Positions 41,061 to 50,376 are shown, numbered from the stretch's first letter. The stretch: DNA of 64,000 nt from JAWLCA01 sp041687395 (GCA_041687395.1 JAWLCA010000015.1:1-64000), one strand, 5' to 3'. Notes: generated by a model not told the origin, from the sequence alone. Made by a program: numbers and translations.

Positions 41061-42047
41061 TCAGCCCAGGCTCAGCGAAACCGCGCTTTCCGGCAGTTCC
41101 TCGGCAAAGCAGCGCTGATAGAACTCCGCCACGGTCTGGCGTTCCAATTCGTCGCACTTGTTGAGGAACGTGAGCCGGAACGCATAGCCGACATTGCGGA
41201 AGATCCGCGCATTCTCGGCCCAGGCGATCACCGTGCGCGGCGACATCACCGTGGACAGGTCGCCGTTCATGAAGGCGGTGCGGGTCAGATCGGCCACCGT
41301 CACCATCTGGCCGATCGTTTTCCGTCCGGCGGCGGTGTTGTAGTGTGGGTTCTTCGACAGAACGATTGCCGCTTCGGCATCGTGCGACAGGTAGTTCAAC
41401 GTCGCCACGAGTGACCAGCGGTCCATCTGGCCTTGGTTGATCTGCTGCGTGCCGTGGTAAAGGCCCGTGGTGTCCCCAAGCCCGACAGTATTTGCCGTGG
41501 CGAAGAGCCGGAAGCAGGGGTGTGGCGTGATCACCTCGTTCTGGTCCAGAAGCGTCAGCTTGCCGTCGGCCTCGAGCACGCGCTGAATCACGAACATCAC
41601 ATCCGCGCGGCCTGCGTCGTATTCGTCGAACACGATGGCGCAGGGATTGCGCAGAGACCAAGGCAGGATGCCTTCCTGAAACACGGTGATCTGCTTGCCG
41701 TCCTGCAGCTTGATCGCGTCCTTGCCGATGAGGTCGATCCGGCTGATGTGGCTATCGAGGTTCACCCGGACGCAAGGCCAGTTCAGCCGAGCGGCAACCT
41801 GTTCGATGTGGCTGGATTTTCCGGTGCCGTGATAGCCTTGGATCATTACCCGACGATTGTAAACGAAACCGGCCAGGATCGCGAGGGTTGTGTCGGGATC
41901 GAACTTGTAGGTGGGGTCGGCATCCGGCACGCGGTCGGTGCGATCCTCGAAGGCCTTGACCGTCATGTCACTGTCGATCCCGAAGACCTCGCGCACCGAA
42001 ATCTCTTCGGTCGGTCTCACGCCACGCTCCATCAGTCCATCCGCCAT
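41061..42047 (-). CDS. cobS: Cobaltochelatase subunit CobS
   Basis: CobS, 328 residues, the AAA+ ATPase partner of CobT in cobalt insertion. MoxR-like motifs: Walker A GYHGTGKSSHIEQVAARLNW, Walker B CAIVFDEYDAGRADVMF, sensor region LFATANTVGLGDTTGLYHGT, and the arginine-finger region further down. The N-terminal sequence is typical for CobS of Rhodobacteraceae (TEEISVREVFGIDSDM). cobS and cobT lie in the same direction, and tRNA-Ser begins on the opposite side about 105 bp away. Confidence 0.94.
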   Translation of the reverse strand: MADGLMERGVRPTEEISVREVFGIDSDMTVKAFEDRTDRVPDADPTYKFDPDTTLAILAGFVYNRRVMIQGYHGTGKSSHIEQVAARLNWPCVRVNLDSHISRIDLIGKDAIKLQDGKQITVFQEGILPWSLRNPCAIVFDEYDAGRADVMFVIQRVLEADGKLTLLDQNEVITPHPCFRLFATANTVGLGDTTGLYHGTQQINQGQMDRWSLVATLNYLSHDAEAAIVLSKNPHYNTAAGRKTIGQMVTVADLTRTAFMNGDLSTVMSPRTVIAWAENARIFRNVGYAFRLTFLNKCDELERQTVAEFYQRCFAEELPESAVSLSLG

Positions 42048-42151
42048 ACTGTTCCTGTCCGTGTGCGGCAGGTGTGGAGCATTCCGCCGACAGAGGCAAG
42101 GCCCGCCTTGCCGCTTTCAGAATCAAGCATCCCCGGCTAATCGAGACGCAC

Positions 42152-42241
42152 GGAGGGGTGGCAGAGTGGTCGATTGCGGCGGTCTTGAAAACCGTTGGGC
42201 GTGAAAGCGTCCCGTGGGTTCGAATCCCACCCCCTCCGCCA
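42152..42241 (+). tRNA. tRNA-Ser (anticodon TGA)
   Basis: Acceptor GGAGGGG pairs with CCCCTCC, then G and an encoded CCA (42239-42241). The anticodon loop CTTGAAA gives TGA (42186-42188) in a GCGGT/ACCGT stem. There is a long variable arm (class II) and a T arm GTGGG-TTCGAAT-CCCAC. Total 90 nt. It marks the left edge of the accessory region; tRNA-Ser genes are frequent integration sites. Confidence 0.96.
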
Positions 42242-42246
42242 CTTGC
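42234..42246 (+). repeat. Possible attL: 13-bp direct repeat at the tRNA-Ser 3' end
   Basis: CTCCGCCACTTGC, which covers the tRNA 3' end, is repeated exactly at 54238-54250. The similarity extends loosely upstream of both copies (GAATCCC, then C-rich sequence). This could mark the left junction of an integrated element. Confidence 0.4.
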
Positions 42247-42267
42247 CCCAGCGAAAGCGTTCTCCCC

Positions 42268-42289
42268 ATCCGGCTGCTGCCGGATTTTT
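42268..42289 (+). terminator. Rho-independent terminator after tRNA-Ser
   Basis: ATCCGGC and GCCGGAT pair perfectly around TGCT and are followed by TTTT. It lies 27 bp after the tRNA 3' end. The 220 bp from here to the metalloprotease gene hold no gene I can support. Confidence 0.85.
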
Positions 42290-42507
42290 CCGTTGTTTTC
42301 GAGGGTTATGCGGGAGGGGCTGAGCACTGGCCCCGGCGCCAGGTGGCGCGGAAGCGGTCTCTCAGGCGCGGTATTCTCCCGACCTCATGACTGCGCGGAT
42401 TTGGTGAATTTCTCGTAAGTTCTTGTAGAAGCGTAGGAAATTCAAGCCTCTGAAATTGCTTGGATTGGAGTCGCGTTTGCGTCTGCCGCGACCGGGCTCG
42501 GAAGTTC

Positions 42508-43224
42508 TCAGGCCATGGCCCGTTCCAGCCTCTGCTTCCGACGCTCCCAATCGGGCATCACCTTGTCGAGGAGCTCGAAGAAGGCAGCCCCGTGATGTGG
42601 CTCTGCCACATGGCAAAGCTCGTGGGTGATCACGTAGTCGATGGCATCGACCGGCGCCTGCACGAGGCGGCGGTTTAGTAGCAGACGTCCGGCCGGTGAC
42701 ATGGACCCCCATCGCTGCCGGGTCTGACGTACGATGAGCCCCTTCGGCCTGAATGCCTCGGGATCCGGGAACAGACCGAGACAGAGTTCGATCCGTTCCG
42801 GAAACTTGATTTGGGCCCGGTCGCGGTACCATGCCTCGACCAGGTCGCGTGTCACCTCCGGCCTTGTCAGCCGGTGAGTCTGCACGACGATGAAGCCGCG
42901 GATCAGCTTCACGCTTTCCTGGACATGCGGGACGACCTTCAGCCGGTACTGGCGGCCGAGGTAAAGATGCGTTTCCCCTGCGACGAACCTGCGCTCCGGC
43001 GTCCGCGGCAGGAATTGCGCGAAATACCGCTGCTGCCTTGTTACCCATGCCGCGCGCTTCCGCAGCCTGGCTTCGATGGCGTCGAGCGTCGCGTCCTCCG
43101 GGGCTGCGATCACCACCGAAGCATCCGGCTCGACGGCGATCTCGAGCGTCTTCCTCGGGCGACGGACGATTTCGTATCGGATCTCCTGCTCGCCGTAATG
43201 CAGGCAGTACAACTCGCGCGTCAT
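42508..43224 (-). CDS. YgjP/SprT-like M48-type zinc metalloprotease
   Basis: A 238-residue DUF45 (YgjP-like) protein. The zinc site is visible in IDYVITHELCHVAEPHHGAAFF, an HExxH with a downstream His, followed by FELLDKVMPDWERRKQRLER. The N-terminal beta-rich domain starts YGEQEIRYEIVRRPRKTLEI. This family is often found next to hsdR in type I restriction loci; its role there is unknown. The start codon overlaps the hsdR stop (ATGA), so it is the third gene of the kinase-hsdR-protease operon. The long open frame to 43380 is an overlap with hsdR. Confidence 0.85.
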   Translation of the reverse strand: MTRELYCLHYGEQEIRYEIVRRPRKTLEIAVEPDASVVIAAPEDATLDAIEARLRKRAAWVTRQQRYFAQFLPRTPERRFVAGETHLYLGRQYRLKVVPHVQESVKLIRGFIVVQTHRLTRPEVTRDLVEAWYRDRAQIKFPERIELCLGLFPDPEAFRPKGLIVRQTRQRWGSMSPAGRLLLNRRLVQAPVDAIDYVITHELCHVAEPHHGAAFFELLDKVMPDWERRKQRLERAMA

Positions 43225-46200
43225 GCCGCGAACCGGGCCCGGGCGAGGTCCATGATCTTCAGTTCGAGATCGTCGAGTACCTCCACAGGGAGGTCGATGC
43301 CTTGCTCGTCGCGCAGAACGTCGAAGAAGTAGTCGTCTATGGCGTTGCGCAGATTGTTCTGCGCCACTTCGTTCGACCAAATGTCGACGATCAGGTGCGA
43401 TTTGATGATGTCTATGATCTGTTGTGCGATCGCTGCGGCATCGTCGCCTCCAACCAGCGAGTCTCCCTTGGTCCTGAGCTGACCGTCCAGGATCCCGAAG
43501 AACGCCTGTGCATCCTCATCGCCTCGGATGCTTTCCGGAACATCCCGACCCCGATCCTTGCGGGCCACCTTGCTCGCGAGGTCGACGACGCTGTTCAAGT
43601 ACTCGCGCTCGGACAGCCGCTTCTCACGGTAGGCGCGGATGGTCTCTTCGAGCAGCTCGGAGAACTGTTTGTAGAACGTCGGGTCCTCATCCATCTTCTC
43701 GGTGATTGCCCGCCGAGTTGCGCTTGCGATGCGGTCGGCCCTCGACGCCTCAGAGACCCCTGTCTCCTCGACGACAGCCTTCAGCGCGTCGGGATCGTTG
43801 ATGTTGACCACCTCGATGATGGTCTCTGCTGGCATTGCCACGACGTGGTCATCCAGCAGCTTCTGGATCTTCGGCTCGAACTCGCGGACATCGACCGTCT
43901 CCTGGTAGCGGAGCTGGACCGAGCGCTTGAGTTCGGAGAGCTGTTTCCAGTCGCGTTTCAGAGCATCGATCTTGGCCTCGTCGAAGACATCGAACAGCTT
44001 GTCGGACGAGAGCGAGATGTGCAGGCAGCGGCTGAATGCCTTGAGGCGCGCGTAGAACTCATGGCCCAGCGCCTCGTCAGCGAGGTGCTGCTCGAACTGT
44101 TCCATGTCCTTCTTGTTCTTCACCGGCTTGAAAAGGTCCCAAAGCTGATCGTGCAGCTGGGGTAGCTTGCGGATCTCCTCCCGGACATCGTGCACCGTCC
44201 CTGCGAGGTCCGCGGCCTCGTAACCTTCGAAGGCGCTATAGGTCGTCAGGGCGCTGTCCAACTCGCCCAGCAGCCCCTCGTAATCGACGATGAAACCGAA
44301 CTGCTTCTCCGTGCCGCCGTCCTCGTACAGACGGTTCACGCGCGCAATCGCCTGCAGGAGATTGTGTTCCTTCAGGGACTTGCAGACGTAGAGCACCGTG
44401 TTCCGGGGGGCGTCGAAGCCGGTGAGAAGCTTGGAGACGACGATCAGGATCTCCGGATCACCGGAGCCCTTGAAGGCATCGATGATCTGGCGGTTGTACT
44501 CCTCCTCGGTCTTGTACTTCGCCATCATCTGCGACCAGAAGCGGCGCACGAGGTCCTTGGATTCCTGGTCGACCTCCTCGTTGCCTTCGTTCTCGTCCGG
44601 AGGCGAGATGACAATCGCGCTCGAGACGTGGCCGATCTCGTCGAGAACCTCCTTGAAGCGGACCGCCGCCGCCTTGGACGGGGCAACGAGCTGCGCCTTG
44701 AAGCCGGTCCCCTGCCAGTACTGGCGATAGTGCTCGGAGATGTCGAAGGCCTTGGCTCGGATGGCTTGGTCGGTCTTGGCCAGAGCGTCCATCCGGGAGA
44801 ACTTCCGCTTCAGATCCCGCTTCTGGTCCTCGGTGAGCCCCTCGCTGATCTTCTCGAACCAGCGGTCAATCACGGTGCCCGAGACCTGCTGCTCGACAAG
44901 CCGTCCCTCGTAGAGCAGCGGCACGACGGCGCCGTCGGCGACCGCCTCGTCGATGGCGTAGCGGTGGATCAGCCGCCCGAAGGTCGAAAGCGTGTTCTTC
45001 TCCTTCTTCAGCAGGGGCGTGCCGGTGAAGCCGAGGTAGCAGGCCTTGGGCAGGAGGCGCCGCATCTTGGCGGCGAACTGGCTGTGGCCGCCGTAGCGCC
45101 CCGTCTGCGTCCTGTGGCTCTCGTCGACCAGCACGAAGATGTTCGGGTCGTCGTCCGCCAGCTTGCTGTTCCTCAGCGCCGTGTCGAACTTGTTGATGAT
45201 CGTGGTGACCAGCGGAGCCTTGTTGTGGACGAGCTCCAGAAGATGAGACCCACTCGTCGCCCGAACCGGTTCGAGGTCACAGGACTTGAAGGTGTCCTTG
45301 ATCTGCTTGTCGAGATCGTCGCGGTCCGTGACGATGATGATCCGTGGGTTCTCGATGCTGCGCTCGAGAGCGAGCGAGCGCCCAAGCATCACCATCGTCA
45401 ATGACTTGCCCGAACCCTGCGTGTGCCAGATCACGCCGCCCTTGCGGGCGCCGCTCACGTCGTGCTGCTTGACGGTCTCGACGGCGCGCCGGATTCCGAA
45501 GAACTGCTGGTGGCGCGCAACCTTGCGGACGCCGCCGTCGAACACGGTGAAGCGGCGGATGAGGTCGAGCAGCCGCTCGGGGCGACACAGCGCGTACACC
45601 GTCCGGTCCTGAACCGTGACCGCGCGCTCGCCCTCAGCGGCCAGCGCGTCGAAATAGACGCGCGCGCCCGCGAAATCACCGGAGAAGATGGCGTCCTTCT
45701 CCGCCGCGGTGAGCACGCGGTTGGCAAAGGGCGCGATGGCCTCGTCGGTGTCTTCCTCGTCGCGCCAGGTCTGCCAGAACTTCCGCGGCGTCCCCACGGT
45801 CGCGTAGCGCGCCTCGTTCCGGTTCATGCCGATCAGCAGCTGAGCGAAGTGGAAGAGCTGCGGGATGTTGTCCTCGTTCTGGTAGCCGATCAGCTGGCTG
45901 TCCGCCTTCTTCAGGCTCTCTGTCGGCCGCTTGTTCTCGATCACCACGATCGGGATGCCGTTCACGAACGCGACGATGTCGCAGCGCTTGGTCTGGCTTG
46001 ACGCAGTCCTCTCGACCGAGAACTCGGCCGTGACGTGAAAGACGTTGTTCTCCGGCCGCTCCCAATCGATGTAGCGGAACGAGTAGCTCTTCGAGTCGCC
46101 GTCGATGGACTTCGTGATGGTCGTGCCGAGGACGAGCGTGTCGTAGATGTCCTGGTTCGTGCCGCGCAGCCCCTTCAGCCGATCTGGCGTGGGCTTCAGC

Positions 46201-46436
46201 CGCCGCATCGCCTCGTGCGCATCCTCAAGATCGAACCCATACTCGCGGCCGCGATGCGTGAAGCGGTTGATGCGCATGAGTTGCTCAGCGAGCACATCGT
46301 CCAGCACCACGTTCCGCAGACGCCCGCCGCGCAGGCGAAGCGCCTCCTCCTGCGAGAGCGGCGTGAACCCAAGCGCAACTAGCAACTGCACTGCTGGCAC
46401 TTGGGACTGGTGTTTCTCAGCGGCGTTGAAGGTCAT
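43221..46436 (-). CDS. hsdR: Type I restriction enzyme R subunit (HsdR)
   Basis: HsdR, 1,071 residues, the motor and nuclease of type I restriction. Nuclease PD-ExK motif: Asp about 153 in CDIVAFVNGIPIVVIENKRP with Glu167 and Lys169. Helicase motif I is IWHTQGSGKSLTMVMLGRSL (about 341), motif II LVDESHRTQTG (about 437), then TGTPLL. The late part has QAIARVNRLYEDGGTEKQFG. It overlaps the kinase gene (4 nt) upstream and the metalloprotease gene downstream. No HsdM or HsdS is found in the window, so as it stands it could not recognise or methylate DNA. Confidence 0.9.
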   Translation of the reverse strand: MTFNAAEKHQSQVPAVQLLVALGFTPLSQEEALRLRGGRLRNVVLDDVLAEQLMRINRFTHRGREYGFDLEDAHEAMRRLKPTPDRLKGLRGTNQDIYDTLVLGTTITKSIDGDSKSYSFRYIDWERPENNVFHVTAEFSVERTASSQTKRCDIVAFVNGIPIVVIENKRPTESLKKADSQLIGYQNEDNIPQLFHFAQLLIGMNRNEARYATVGTPRKFWQTWRDEEDTDEAIAPFANRVLTAAEKDAIFSGDFAGARVYFDALAAEGERAVTVQDRTVYALCRPERLLDLIRRFTVFDGGVRKVARHQQFFGIRRAVETVKQHDVSGARKGGVIWHTQGSGKSLTMVMLGRSLALERSIENPRIIIVTDRDDLDKQIKDTFKSCDLEPVRATSGSHLLELVHNKAPLVTTIINKFDTALRNSKLADDDPNIFVLVDESHRTQTGRYGGHSQFAAKMRRLLPKACYLGFTGTPLLKKEKNTLSTFGRLIHRYAIDEAVADGAVVPLLYEGRLVEQQVSGTVIDRWFEKISEGLTEDQKRDLKRKFSRMDALAKTDQAIRAKAFDISEHYRQYWQGTGFKAQLVAPSKAAAVRFKEVLDEIGHVSSAIVISPPDENEGNEEVDQESKDLVRRFWSQMMAKYKTEEEYNRQIIDAFKGSGDPEILIVVSKLLTGFDAPRNTVLYVCKSLKEHNLLQAIARVNRLYEDGGTEKQFGFIVDYEGLLGELDSALTTYSAFEGYEAADLAGTVHDVREEIRKLPQLHDQLWDLFKPVKNKKDMEQFEQHLADEALGHEFYARLKAFSRCLHISLSSDKLFDVFDEAKIDALKRDWKQLSELKRSVQLRYQETVDVREFEPKIQKLLDDHVVAMPAETIIEVVNINDPDALKAVVEETGVSEASRADRIASATRRAITEKMDEDPTFYKQFSELLEETIRAYREKRLSEREYLNSVVDLASKVARKDRGRDVPESIRGDEDAQAFFGILDGQLRTKGDSLVGGDDAAAIAQQIIDIIKSHLIVDIWSNEVAQNNLRNAIDDYFFDVLRDEQGIDLPVEVLDDLELKIMDLARARFAA

Positions 46437-47509
46437 TTCCCGGTCACCACGAATTGCTTGAAATCCGCGACGACCTTTTCCGCCTGCTTCTGGGTTAGAC
46501 CCCGCTTGCAGAACTGGGTGACGCGCTGAGTATTGCCGGAGACCACATTGCGCTTGCTGCAGGTCACGTCGAACATCCCGCCTGCCACAGGCGAGACCGA
46601 GTGCGAGAACTCGTAGGTCCCGCATTTGCCGACCTCATTGCCGGCAGCGTCGACGGTCCAGTGCCCGGGATAGTCCAGCTTCTCGAGCGCGCGCCGCATC
46701 TCGAGCGCGCTAGTGTAACGTTTGGCCGGATCGGGACGGACGGCCTTCAGGATCACGCGCCGAACTGCCGCCGGGATGTGGCACCCGAAGTCCTTCGCCT
46801 GAAGCAGCTTCCCCGACGCAATGTCCTGTTCGTACTGCGCAGGCCCGATGCTGGCGCGGACTGCGCGCAGGTGGTCCAGGTGAATCAGCAACCTCGCAAG
46901 GGTCATCCCGACCTGGAAGATGTCCGAACTGACACCGATGTTTCCGGTCGCGAGGACTTCCGGTGCACGGTGTAGAACGTAGGCATTCGGAGCCGCCACG
47001 GGGCCGCCATTCGATGAAACGCCAGTAATCCCGTAGTCGGACAGCATCGCCTGCTGCTGGGGCCCCAGCAGGATGTTCCCCGGCTTGATATCGTTGTGAT
47101 AGAAGCTGCGAGCATGGAGGTACTCCAGCCCTTGCAGAATATCTCGCGCGATCCGCAGGACGGCGGGAAGCGGCAGATAGCCGGCCGGATTCGCCAAGGT
47201 CTCGACCGAGCCGTTCGGCTGGTAGTCCATGGCGAGGATGATGGCATGCTCCCCCGATACCGGCACGACATCGGCCTGGTGGACGTACACGAGGTTGTTG
47301 TGCTCGAGCCGGTTGCCGATCTGGGCTTCACGCAGCCGCTCGTCCACTGACACCCCCGGCTGGAGGATCTTGACCGCGTACTCTCGCTGCACGGCAAGAT
47401 CATGCGCCAGCCAGACCTCTCCGAAGCTGCCTGCGCCGATCTTGCTGACCAACCGGTACTTATAGAGGGTCATGCCGGGCGTGAGGGTGACACGGACAAG
47501 CTGGTTCAT
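46433..47509 (-). CDS. Serine/threonine protein kinase in operon with hsdR
   Basis: A 358-residue Hanks-type kinase without a membrane segment. P-loop IGAGSFGEVW (Gly25-Val32), catalytic Lys47 in EYAVKIL, catalytic loop FYHNDIKPGNILL (Asp140, HND in place of HRD), DYG in place of DFG (Asp158) and APE at 182-184. About 80 C-terminal residues form a small extra domain with four Cys (KCGTYEF, VTCSKRN, RVTQFCKRGL). The stop overlaps the hsdR start. Kinases in restriction loci are rare; the target may be HsdR or a lost partner. The start could also be Met13. Confidence 0.8.
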   Translation of the reverse strand: MNQLVRVTLTPGMTLYKYRLVSKIGAGSFGEVWLAHDLAVQREYAVKILQPGVSVDERLREAQIGNRLEHNNLVYVHQADVVPVSGEHAIILAMDYQPNGSVETLANPAGYLPLPAVLRIARDILQGLEYLHARSFYHNDIKPGNILLGPQQQAMLSDYGITGVSSNGGPVAAPNAYVLHRAPEVLATGNIGVSSDIFQVGMTLARLLIHLDHLRAVRASIGPAQYEQDIASGKLLQAKDFGCHIPAAVRRVILKAVRPDPAKRYTSALEMRRALEKLDYPGHWTVDAAGNEVGKCGTYEFSHSVSPVAGGMFDVTCSKRNVVSGNTQRVTQFCKRGLTQKQAEKVVADFKQFVVTGK

Positions 47510-47712
47510 GGCCGGCGCATCGCCGTCGACGCGACCCGGATCGCCTCGGAGTCCTTCCCCATGGCGGTGCCGCCGGAAGAGGCGGAGCGCCGCTGCCGCC
47601 GCGCGCTGATGGAAGCCTGGACCGGCCGCGAGAGTGCCGTGTTCCGCCTGCCGCCCTCGCGGCTGGCGCTCGACCCGGCCGATGTCGTGTCGTTCGCCCA
47701 TGACGGACTGCC
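47510..47712 (+). pseudogene. Fragment resembling a GTA/phage tail host-specificity protein
   Basis: In one plus-strand frame the translation reads RIAVDATRIASESFPMAVPP, EEAERRCRRALMEAWTGRES and AVFRLPPSRLALDPADVVSF. This resembles the segment of the large baseplate/host-specificity protein (ORF15-type) of Rhodobacter gene transfer agents where LPPS.LALDPGDVV is characteristic. About 68 residues remain; the parent is over 1,000. It begins next to the kinase start codon, so it may be a recombination scar that replaced upstream genes. The match is from memory of the family. Confidence 0.45.
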
Positions 47713-47803
47713 TTCTCGATTCAAAGAAGCAGATCCTTTCACACATCAACAGGCAGCTGATGAGTTCGATCAATGGCGTCAGAGGCCTTGTCCAGCGCCG
47801 GCG

Positions 47804-49012
47804 ATGCTTTCTGAACGCGCGCGGCCAATGGATACACCGATACGGCGAGAAGAGCGGGCAATCGGTGCCTGGCTGAAGTCAATCACTGCTTCCAGCGATT
47901 TCGACATCGGGTATCGTCGTGACAAGGTCGACGACTACGGGTTCCAGACGATCTGGTATCATGGCGTTGGCGAACGAGGGCGTGCGGGCGATAGCCCTTT
48001 CGCTTTACCTGGTGCGTCCCGCGAGACCTGGATGTCGGGACACGTCCCGTTCATCTATCGTCGAGCGGACATCTCTGCGCCGCCTCGGAAGATCGTCTTC
48101 ACGGACGATGGGGAGCGTTCAGGAGACGGGGAAAGATCCGGACGCCCGCTACGCTTTTTCGATCACGGCGCAGAGCTGCACGATGGTCTGGTCGCCGGCT
48201 ACACGGCCGCATGCTTCAATGGTTTCGGTACAGCAAAGCCCGTTGTGCAGACGAGCGTCAGGCTGCCTGAAGGTCACCCGGCAAGAGGGATTGGCCCACT
48301 GGTGATCATTTCCGCAGCGCAGATCGATCCATTTCCAGATGGACTGCTTCCACCTCTTTGGACACCCAGAGCAAAGGAAATCCTCGAAACCGCGCCGACA
48401 GATGCGCAGAGGCGAGCGCTCAGCGCCGACCGCTATGAGCTTCAAGCCCTCTTTCACGCCCTCCAGCGCAAGATCAGGATTACGGCGCCAGCAAGGCTAG
48501 GTCGAGTTGGGTCGTGGAAAGCACGAGATGGTTGGCAGGATTTGACGGTTGCTCAAGTGGACCTGTGTCTACAGCCGATAACTACGTCCACCAACAATGC
48601 GTTGGCGAAGGGTAGAACTCCACTCGTGCCCCTCGAGAAGCATGAGGTTGTGAACGTGATCCGGTCTCGACAGTTGGCAGCGATCACCTCGCAGGTGGAG
48701 CAACACAAGGCGTCGGTCCTTAATAGTGTCCGAAAGGAACTTGTAGGCTTCGCCTTGCAAGCCAGTGCCCATTTTCAAGCAGAGATCAGAAACAGAGAGC
48801 TGGCCTTAGAGCGCCGCAGGCAATCACCACCCGAAGCCGGTCCAGTCGAACTTTGGCAGGGTCAGGTGGCCGCTTTGGAAAGATCACTCGAGATGGCCCG
48901 TTTGAACTATTCGGAAGCCACAACGTTCATCCGCGACATTGCTGGTGGGAGCGTTCTATTTGGGGGAATTCAACCCTGCACCGTTCTCTTGGCTCTCGTC
49001 ACCGACGAATGA
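47804..49012 (+). CDS. Uncharacterised protein of foreign composition
   Basis: A 402-residue open frame with lower GC and less biased codons than its neighbours. The open frame reaches back to 47402, but the first part overlaps the kinase and tail scrap. Segments such as FQTIWYHGVGERG, MSGHVPFIYRRADI, KIRITAPARLGRVGSWKARD and TSQVEQHKASVLNSVRKELV look like a real soluble protein, with a C-terminal helical part. I recognise no family. It is divergent from the kinase operon and may be its missing partner or an unrelated cargo gene. The start codon is uncertain; a second ATG is at 47828. Confidence 0.5.
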   Translation: MLSERARPMDTPIRREERAIGAWLKSITASSDFDIGYRRDKVDDYGFQTIWYHGVGERGRAGDSPFALPGASRETWMSGHVPFIYRRADISAPPRKIVFTDDGERSGDGERSGRPLRFFDHGAELHDGLVAGYTAACFNGFGTAKPVVQTSVRLPEGHPARGIGPLVIISAAQIDPFPDGLLPPLWTPRAKEILETAPTDAQRRALSADRYELQALFHALQRKIRITAPARLGRVGSWKARDGWQDLTVAQVDLCLQPITTSTNNALAKGRTPLVPLEKHEVVNVIRSRQLAAITSQVEQHKASVLNSVRKELVGFALQASAHFQAEIRNRELALERRRQSPPEAGPVELWQGQVAALERSLEMARLNYSEATTFIRDIAGGSVLFGGIQPCTVLLALVTDE

Positions 49013-49458
49013 CTGCAATGTGAAGTCGGAACACCTCATGCCGTTGGAAACCGCTGGCTCCAAAAGGCCAGCAAGAATGGTGGGCGCCAGCACTATTCGC
49101 AGGCAGGCTCAATTGCAGGGTTGCTCCAGATCGCAGCATGGATCGGTGCGCAATCGGTGTCTATCTAGCAGTGGTCCGTGTCGAATTTTGAAGTGAACTA
49201 TGGCTGTGCGATAGCGAAACGCAGCGATTTTCACGGCGCCAGATGGGCGTGCCGGAGTGGCCCGATCTCCGACACGCCCCGAATTGAACGCAGCCGCATG
49301 CACGGCCACGCGGCTGGCGAAAACTCAAGCCAGCCTGGTGGGCCCCGAGCGGGTTCGCCGCCATCCCCACCGCCGCGCTCGATCCGGCCCACAGTCCGGC
49401 GTCTCCCGCGGTCCCCGCGCTTATCGGGTCCGGGTCCCCATCAAGTCTGCCGCGCCGG
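49013..49458. other. Intergenic region, no supported gene
   Basis: These 446 bp hold only short shadow frames. GC falls in the left part (49013-49210) and rises to a very GC-rich right part (49320-49450) that runs into the 3' end of the partition-like gene. I see no terminator, tRNA or transposase remnant that I can defend. Confidence 0.5.
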
Positions 49459-50376
49459 CTATTCCGTCTCGGCCGGCACCACTGACTCCATCTCGGCAAT
49501 CGTCTGAAACTCGGACAGGAATTCGGGTCGCGTCTGCATGAGGTAGCGAACGACCTTGGCGTTCCCGAGCAGCTTGACGACGTAGGCCTTGATTACGGTC
49601 AGATGCAGGTGATCCTGGCCGTAGGTGTCCTGGATCGAGGCGATGCCCTCCTGCAGGCGGGCGAGTTCCTGTTCCATCCGCGCCATCGCCTCGGGCGTGA
49701 TGCCCTTAACCTTCTTTGGCTTGGACGACTCGACCAGCTGTGCCTGTGGCGTGCCGGCGAGGATCGCCTTCACGTAGGCGACGGAGTAGTTGTTCGCGTT
49801 GACCAGAAGCTCCGCAGCCTCGATCTGGCGCATGGTCTTCATCTTGCGAAGCGCGTCGAACACGGCGCCCGTAGCAGGCTTATCTTTCAGGATCGCAATG
49901 GCTTCCTCGGAGATGCCATCGAGCAGCTTGATCTTCTTCTGGATGCTGCGCGTGCCGAGATCGAGCGCGGCTGCGATCTTCTCCTCGGGTACGCCGCGTT
50001 CGATCGCCTTCCGGATCATTCTGTGCTCCTGGATCGGCGCAAGGCGACTGACCTGCCGGTTGTAGGTGAACGCCTCGTCGTCGGTGGACACGAGGCACTC
50101 CACCTCCTGCACGCCGTCATCCTTCAAGGCCTCGATCCGCAGGTGCCCGTCGAGCAACAACCAGGTGGCGGATTTGTCGGGGTTCGGGACGACCACCGGC
50201 GGTTCGACGATCCCGATCTGGGCGATGGAGGCGACGATCTGCCGGTACTTTCGGCTGGTTTTTGCGCTCTTGCCGAGGGTTCGCAGGGGCAAGATCATGT
50301 CGATCGGCAGGGTGACACAGTCATCTTCGAAGCCGTGGTTGACGCTGGCCGGGCGTTTGTCCGCGGCCCGTTTCAT
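49459..50376 (-). CDS. ParB/RepB-like protein with RepB C-terminal domain
   Basis: A 305-residue ParB-type protein. The N-terminal ParB nuclease-like domain has ASIAQIGIVEPPVVVPNPDK and WLLLDGHLRIEALKDDGVQE. A central HTH follows (GVPEEKIAAALDLGTRSIQK), then a helical C-terminal part (KGITPEAMARMEQELARLQE) of the plasmid RepB C-terminal type. The usual ParB box GERR(A/Y) is replaced by YNRQVSRL, so CTPase-type clamping is doubtful. It follows a second ParB-like gene and a serine recombinase with 4-nt overlaps. A role in DNA-site selection is inferred. Confidence 0.8.
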   Translation of the reverse strand: MKRAADKRPASVNHGFEDDCVTLPIDMILPLRTLGKSAKTSRKYRQIVASIAQIGIVEPPVVVPNPDKSATWLLLDGHLRIEALKDDGVQEVECLVSTDDEAFTYNRQVSRLAPIQEHRMIRKAIERGVPEEKIAAALDLGTRSIQKKIKLLDGISEEAIAILKDKPATGAVFDALRKMKTMRQIEAAELLVNANNYSVAYVKAILAGTPQAQLVESSKPKKVKGITPEAMARMEQELARLQEGIASIQDTYGQDHLHLTVIKAYVVKLLGNAKVVRYLMQTRPEFLSEFQTIAEMESVVPAETE

